A stretch of DNA of 64,000 bases from Stromatinia cepivora (taxonomy: Eukaryota; Ascomycota; Leotiomycetes; Helotiales; Sclerotiniaceae): positions 1,302,001 through 1,366,000 of the forward strand of contig RCTD01000005.1 in the NCBI GenBank assembly GCA_014898415.1. Reading direction: 5' to 3'. The translations under genes and the position numbers were made by a program. The notes under the pieces were generated by a model. That model was not told the DNA's origin. It searched no databases and worked only from the letters and a program-made list of their open reading frames with translations. Shown in pieces: positions 61,048-64,000 of the stretch. How positions within the stretch are numbered: position 1 is the stretch's first letter; each line of letters starts with the position of its first letter.

Positions 61048-61197
61048 TATAACGAATCCAATAAGCGTTTAAAAATTAACCTTAGAATTAAAAACTACAG
61101 AGTTAAAGAGAGTGTACTACGAAGCTATATATATGATCGGCTCGGAGCTTAATACCGTACTAGCCCGATCGTACGCGATCACGTGTATCTCGTGACA
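61048..61197 (-). repeat. 5' LTR of element L
   Basis: 150 bp, left edge degraded (TATAACGAATCC), right part clean (GATCGTACGCGATCACGTGTATCTCGTGACA region). Followed by GTTTA. Confidence 0.9.
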
Positions 61198-61216
61198 GTT
61201 TAAATAAGAGATTAAA

Positions 61217-62340
61217 TGTTGGACAGACTTCGTAAGGGGGTGTATATACAAAACGCATATGGGATAAAGATGATTCTATTATTCTGTCTGATCTCTTTGT
61301 ATAACGAAGTTCTGTTAATCTATATAAATGCTGTTATCTTATTTACAATATAAGGGAAACATATGATAATGTTATATGTTTTATCAATTATATATTCCAA
61401 TATAAACTTAATTTTCTTTTTCGTACGAAATGCTATACATACAAATCAGATTGATTATTGAAATATAGGTAATTATCTAATTGTTTAATTCGATTCTTAT
61501 ATTTATTTTCTATTCAAATAAGTATAATGAATTCTTTCTCTAAATCAATCAAATATTTAATATTTGTATTCTTCAATTTCATCGAAATAGAAGTTCTTTA
61601 TCCTATATATATCTCTCGATCGGTTTAATCGATATTTCTGATTTCAGAATCGTATTGACGGCTATAAAGTTATTGAAGATCGTATTTGCCGAACTCCTGA
61701 AAATGTATATTTCATATCAATTATAAAACAATTGATTATATTAAAATCTTACCCTGTATTTGCTATAAAACTTGTATTGTTTATAATATACTGATTCTTT
61801 GTATAATAGAGCTTTTCAATTGTACAATGCTACGAATGCTTTGGCCCAATTGAATCAAAATCCTATTCTCCTAATCAATAACAAGGAGCTTGCTTTTTAT
61901 TGTTACAACACTCTTCAATTTGCTGTTTTGGCTATACCGGGATATCCTGTTCTATTCATACAAAATCGCATTATACTTGTTTAAATACGATCGATATATA
62001 TTTTATATATCAATAATTTCTTAATACAGAATCGGAATATTTTGATTGAGGGATCTTATAGAGAGTATCATCATCGAAAGCTGACTTCTTTCCCTGAATA
62101 CTATTATATAGAAAAGTATTTCGGAAATAGTTATAGGAATTGTAAATAACATAATCATAGGATTCGTTATGTATATTCAGATCGTTTGTATACTGATCCT
62201 ACCGGCCGATCTAATCTACCTCCTCCTCCTCGTATTTCTTCCAATCGGAGTTCTATTCTTTTTCTTTCAACAAAGAAGCCTTTCTTATTTGATTCTGGTT
62301 TTACAAAGGAGTCTCTCATTGTTGATTGATTTATATAATA
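61217..62340 (+). mobile_element. Fragment M: possible LTR and gag-like coding remnant
   Basis: Starts TGTTGGACAGACTTCG at the truncated edge of C3, followed by TCTATATAAATGCTG; a possible LTR end is AAGGGAAACA (61361), so an LTR of about 145 bp is possible but unpaired. Downstream, plus-strand frames around 61799-61984 and 62025-62335 are Tyr/Pro/Arg-rich (GSYREYYHRKADFFPEYYY, then YSDRLYTDPTGRSNLPPPP, then STKKPFLFDSGFTKESLIV), resembling the disordered part of a retrotransposon gag. Better codon quality than surroundings. Family not determined. Confidence 0.4.
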
Positions 62341-62475
62341 TCTAAGTATTTTTGTTTTTTGATTTAGAAAATGAAATTAAAATGAAAAGTTTTCTTTTTG
62401 CAATTTTTGAAAATAAAATATAAAATATAAAAATGATTAATATTATATTCCTATATCAATTTTGGTTTATATAAA
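62341..62475. other. AT-rich spacer between M and copia N
   Basis: No feature recognised; possibly the 3' untranslated part of the minus-strand copia fragment. Confidence 0.4.
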
Positions 62476-64000
62476 GGTCTAATCGATCTTCGTACGAATT
62501 TCTCGTTTTACCCATCCCTTTATATATATTTCGAAAGTATTCGTATTAATAAACTTTTCTAAATTATTATTAGAATTAGCTTTTATCATTACATCAGCAA
62601 TATTGTCGAATCCATTGATCCATTTCATTTCTGTCAATTCTATTCATTCATATGATTGCCGAAATGCTATGATATCGATTATCAATCTTTTCTTTTTTGT
62701 TGTATTTAATTTAACAAAGCATTTGTATAACAAATATGAATCAATATATATAACGATTAGGATATCAAGAATATCGAATTATGAGATAACAATTTATAAA
62801 ATAGATTATATTACAAGACCGATATTTACTCCTATTACCATTCTATATATCTCGGATACTAGTACATTATATATAACTCTTTTACTTTTCGTACTATTAT
62901 AATAAATAATATTATCTCTTATCTCGAAAATATTTTCATCTGATATATTTTTATTCACAAGTAAAATAACAAATCCTATTTGATTATTCAAATCCTTATT
63001 ATTAGCAAAAGATCTATTAACAAAAACAAATAGCTTTATATAATCTTTTTCAAAGAGAATAAAGTGAAGATCTTGATTAAGGTTTTTCATTTATTAATCT
63101 AATCTTTTATTAAGCAATTTGATATTATCGTTTGATGGATCTTGATATTGTACAATGATTGATAAATTGTATAATATTTTTAATTGACAAATTGTAGCAA
63201 TATATATTCCTTTAGTTCTTTATTCCTAATATTGTTTTGAATTGTTAATCTTTCCGATCTTCTTTCCTTAGTCTTTTTGTATAAATATAAGATCGTTTTC
63301 TATATATTGTATTATATATCCATTGAATATTAATGAGATATCATTTGTAAGATATTCTTTTGGTTTAACTTTGATATTTGTATTAATTAATTCTTTGTTT
63401 TCTAGTTTTAGGAATTACTTATCTATAAAAATAAAGATATCATTTGTTTGTATTTTTATAATTCCGAATTGTACATTCTTTGAATCCGAGATTAGCAAGT
63501 AGGGATCATATAATGATATGATTATATTCAATCTCTTTTGATAATATTTCTAATAAATTGTTTACTAATATATTCCTATTTCTGCAATACCGTATAATAA
63601 CTTTTTGATTATTATAATTGTACCCTTTGTGTATTTACTTTGAAGTTCTTTTGGTAAATTTGCTAATACAATACAATTCAAAAATGTTTTTGATTATATA
63701 TATACCTATATAACATCTTATATTATAAGTTTGTATTTATTAGCTCTAATATTAAAGTTAGAGTTATAATGATTCTTTGGCTTGATCTTTGGATTGTAAA
63801 TGCTTATATCAATATTATTTCTTTTCCAGAATCATTATATATTTGAATAATTAAATATAATTTTTTGTATAGGGAATTTGTTATACATCCCTTAACTTCA
63901 TTTATAAAATATGAATTAAACAATTTCCTGGTATATACAAAGGGGTTGTATTTGATAAATTCGAAAATATCTTTTATAATTAAACTATCGATCTCTTATA
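62476..64000 (-). pseudogene. Ty1/copia pol fragment N (RT end and RNase H), runs off the window
   Basis: Minus strand. RNase H starts in the open piece 62806-63090: FVFVNRSFANNKDLNNQIGFVILLVN (family FVD-SFA---D--SQ-GY---L), with the catalytic Asp now Asn. It continues through KSKRVIYNVLVSEIYRMVIGVNIG, VIYIDSYLLYKCFVKL, KRLIIDIIAFRQSY and MKWINGFDNIADVMIK, to a stop near 62476. Upstream, GIYIATICQLKILYNLSI and NIKLLNKRLD (63110-63230) are the RT/RNase H connection, followed by two adjacent TAA codons where relatives have Trp-Gln. Further upstream 63230-64000 is consistent with RT but badly broken. Different lineage from elements C and the 25296 copia. Confidence 0.75.

Larger units (their letters stand above)
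59522..61197 (-). mobile_element. Element L: short gag-only LTR retrotransposon
   Basis: Direct 150-bp LTRs at 59522-59671 and 61048-61197 (plus-strand reading TGTGACGAACC ... CTCGTGACA), flanked by GTTTA (59517-59521 and 61198-61202). In C1 and C2 the same point reads through a single GTTTA/ATTTA. A purine tract on the minus strand (AGAAAGGGGGGG) abuts the left LTR, so the element is minus-oriented. The 1376-bp interior encodes only a gag-like protein; protease, RT and integrase are absent. Moves, if at all, with proteins of a related gypsy element. Confidence 0.9.
51534..61216 (-). mobile_element. Element C, copy 3, carrying elements E1 and L
   Basis: Reverse complement of C1 from its right terminus (here about 51534, degraded TTATAAGGAAAGG) to the gag end. 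It is interrupted by E1 (52214-54590, AAAAT duplication) and by L (59522-61197, GTTTA duplication). After L only 61203-61216 remains before sequence M. C1 and C2 are uninterrupted at both insertion points. Confidence 0.85.

Noticed and set aside
1..64000. Mitochondrial or bacterial endosymbiont DNA, suggested by the AT content.
   Set aside because: No rRNA, tRNA or respiratory genes. The content is nuclear fungal retroelements and DNA transposons with target duplications and RIP-type changes.

Overview
The window looks like an AT-rich, gene-poor compartment of a filamentous ascomycete (Pezizomycotina) nuclear genome. I found no host gene, tRNA or rRNA. Nearly everything readable is a transposable element, most of it decayed in the manner of repeat-induced point mutation (RIP). 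The decay is directional: Trp codons have become TAG/TAA, Cys is now Tyr, catalytic Asp is Asn, catalytic Glu is Lys, and TpA is abundant. The organism is inferred from the element families and this mutation pattern; no species can be named.

Layout, left to right. 1-2082: 3' end of an LTR element (family B) inserted in a minus-strand Ty3/gypsy copy (GY1 copy 1, to 9245). That copy also carries a solo GY1 LTR (2110-2391, duplication CTTAT) and a Tc1/mariner element (5516-6894). 9246-12116: older gypsy relic. 12117-21290: complete GY1 copy with 282-bp LTRs and ATTTG target duplications, containing a pogo/Fot1-like transposon (18430-20614). 21445-31288: another gypsy element (GY3: gag, zinc knuckle, protease, start of RT), split by two LTRs and by a young, nearly intact Ty1/copia element (25296-31025). 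31289-34405: fragment of a small LTR element (E), a second pogo-like transposon and two solo LTRs. 34406-36167: AT-rich relic with small insertions.

36168-43408: complete copy (C1) of a copia-type element (family C) with unusual ends, TGTCACGG...CCGTGACA, and an antisense Cys-rich reading frame at its 3' side. 44345-45295: small fragments and solo LTRs. 45296-47894: inverted partial C2. 47895-51499: GY1 copy 3. 51534-61216: C3, which hosts a complete non-autonomous LTR element with minisatellites (E1, 52214-54590) and a gag-only LTR element (L, 59522-61197). 61217-64000: a gag-like fragment, then a minus-strand copia pol fragment running off the end.

Many insertions are supported by target-site duplications, by empty sites in sibling copies, or both, so relative order can be read. 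GY4 relic, GY1, GY3 and C are hosts; mariner, pogo, E1, L, copia and the solo LTRs came later. Short solo LTRs keep more GC than the long copies, as expected if they fall under the length threshold for RIP. The least conventional structures are element C and element E.
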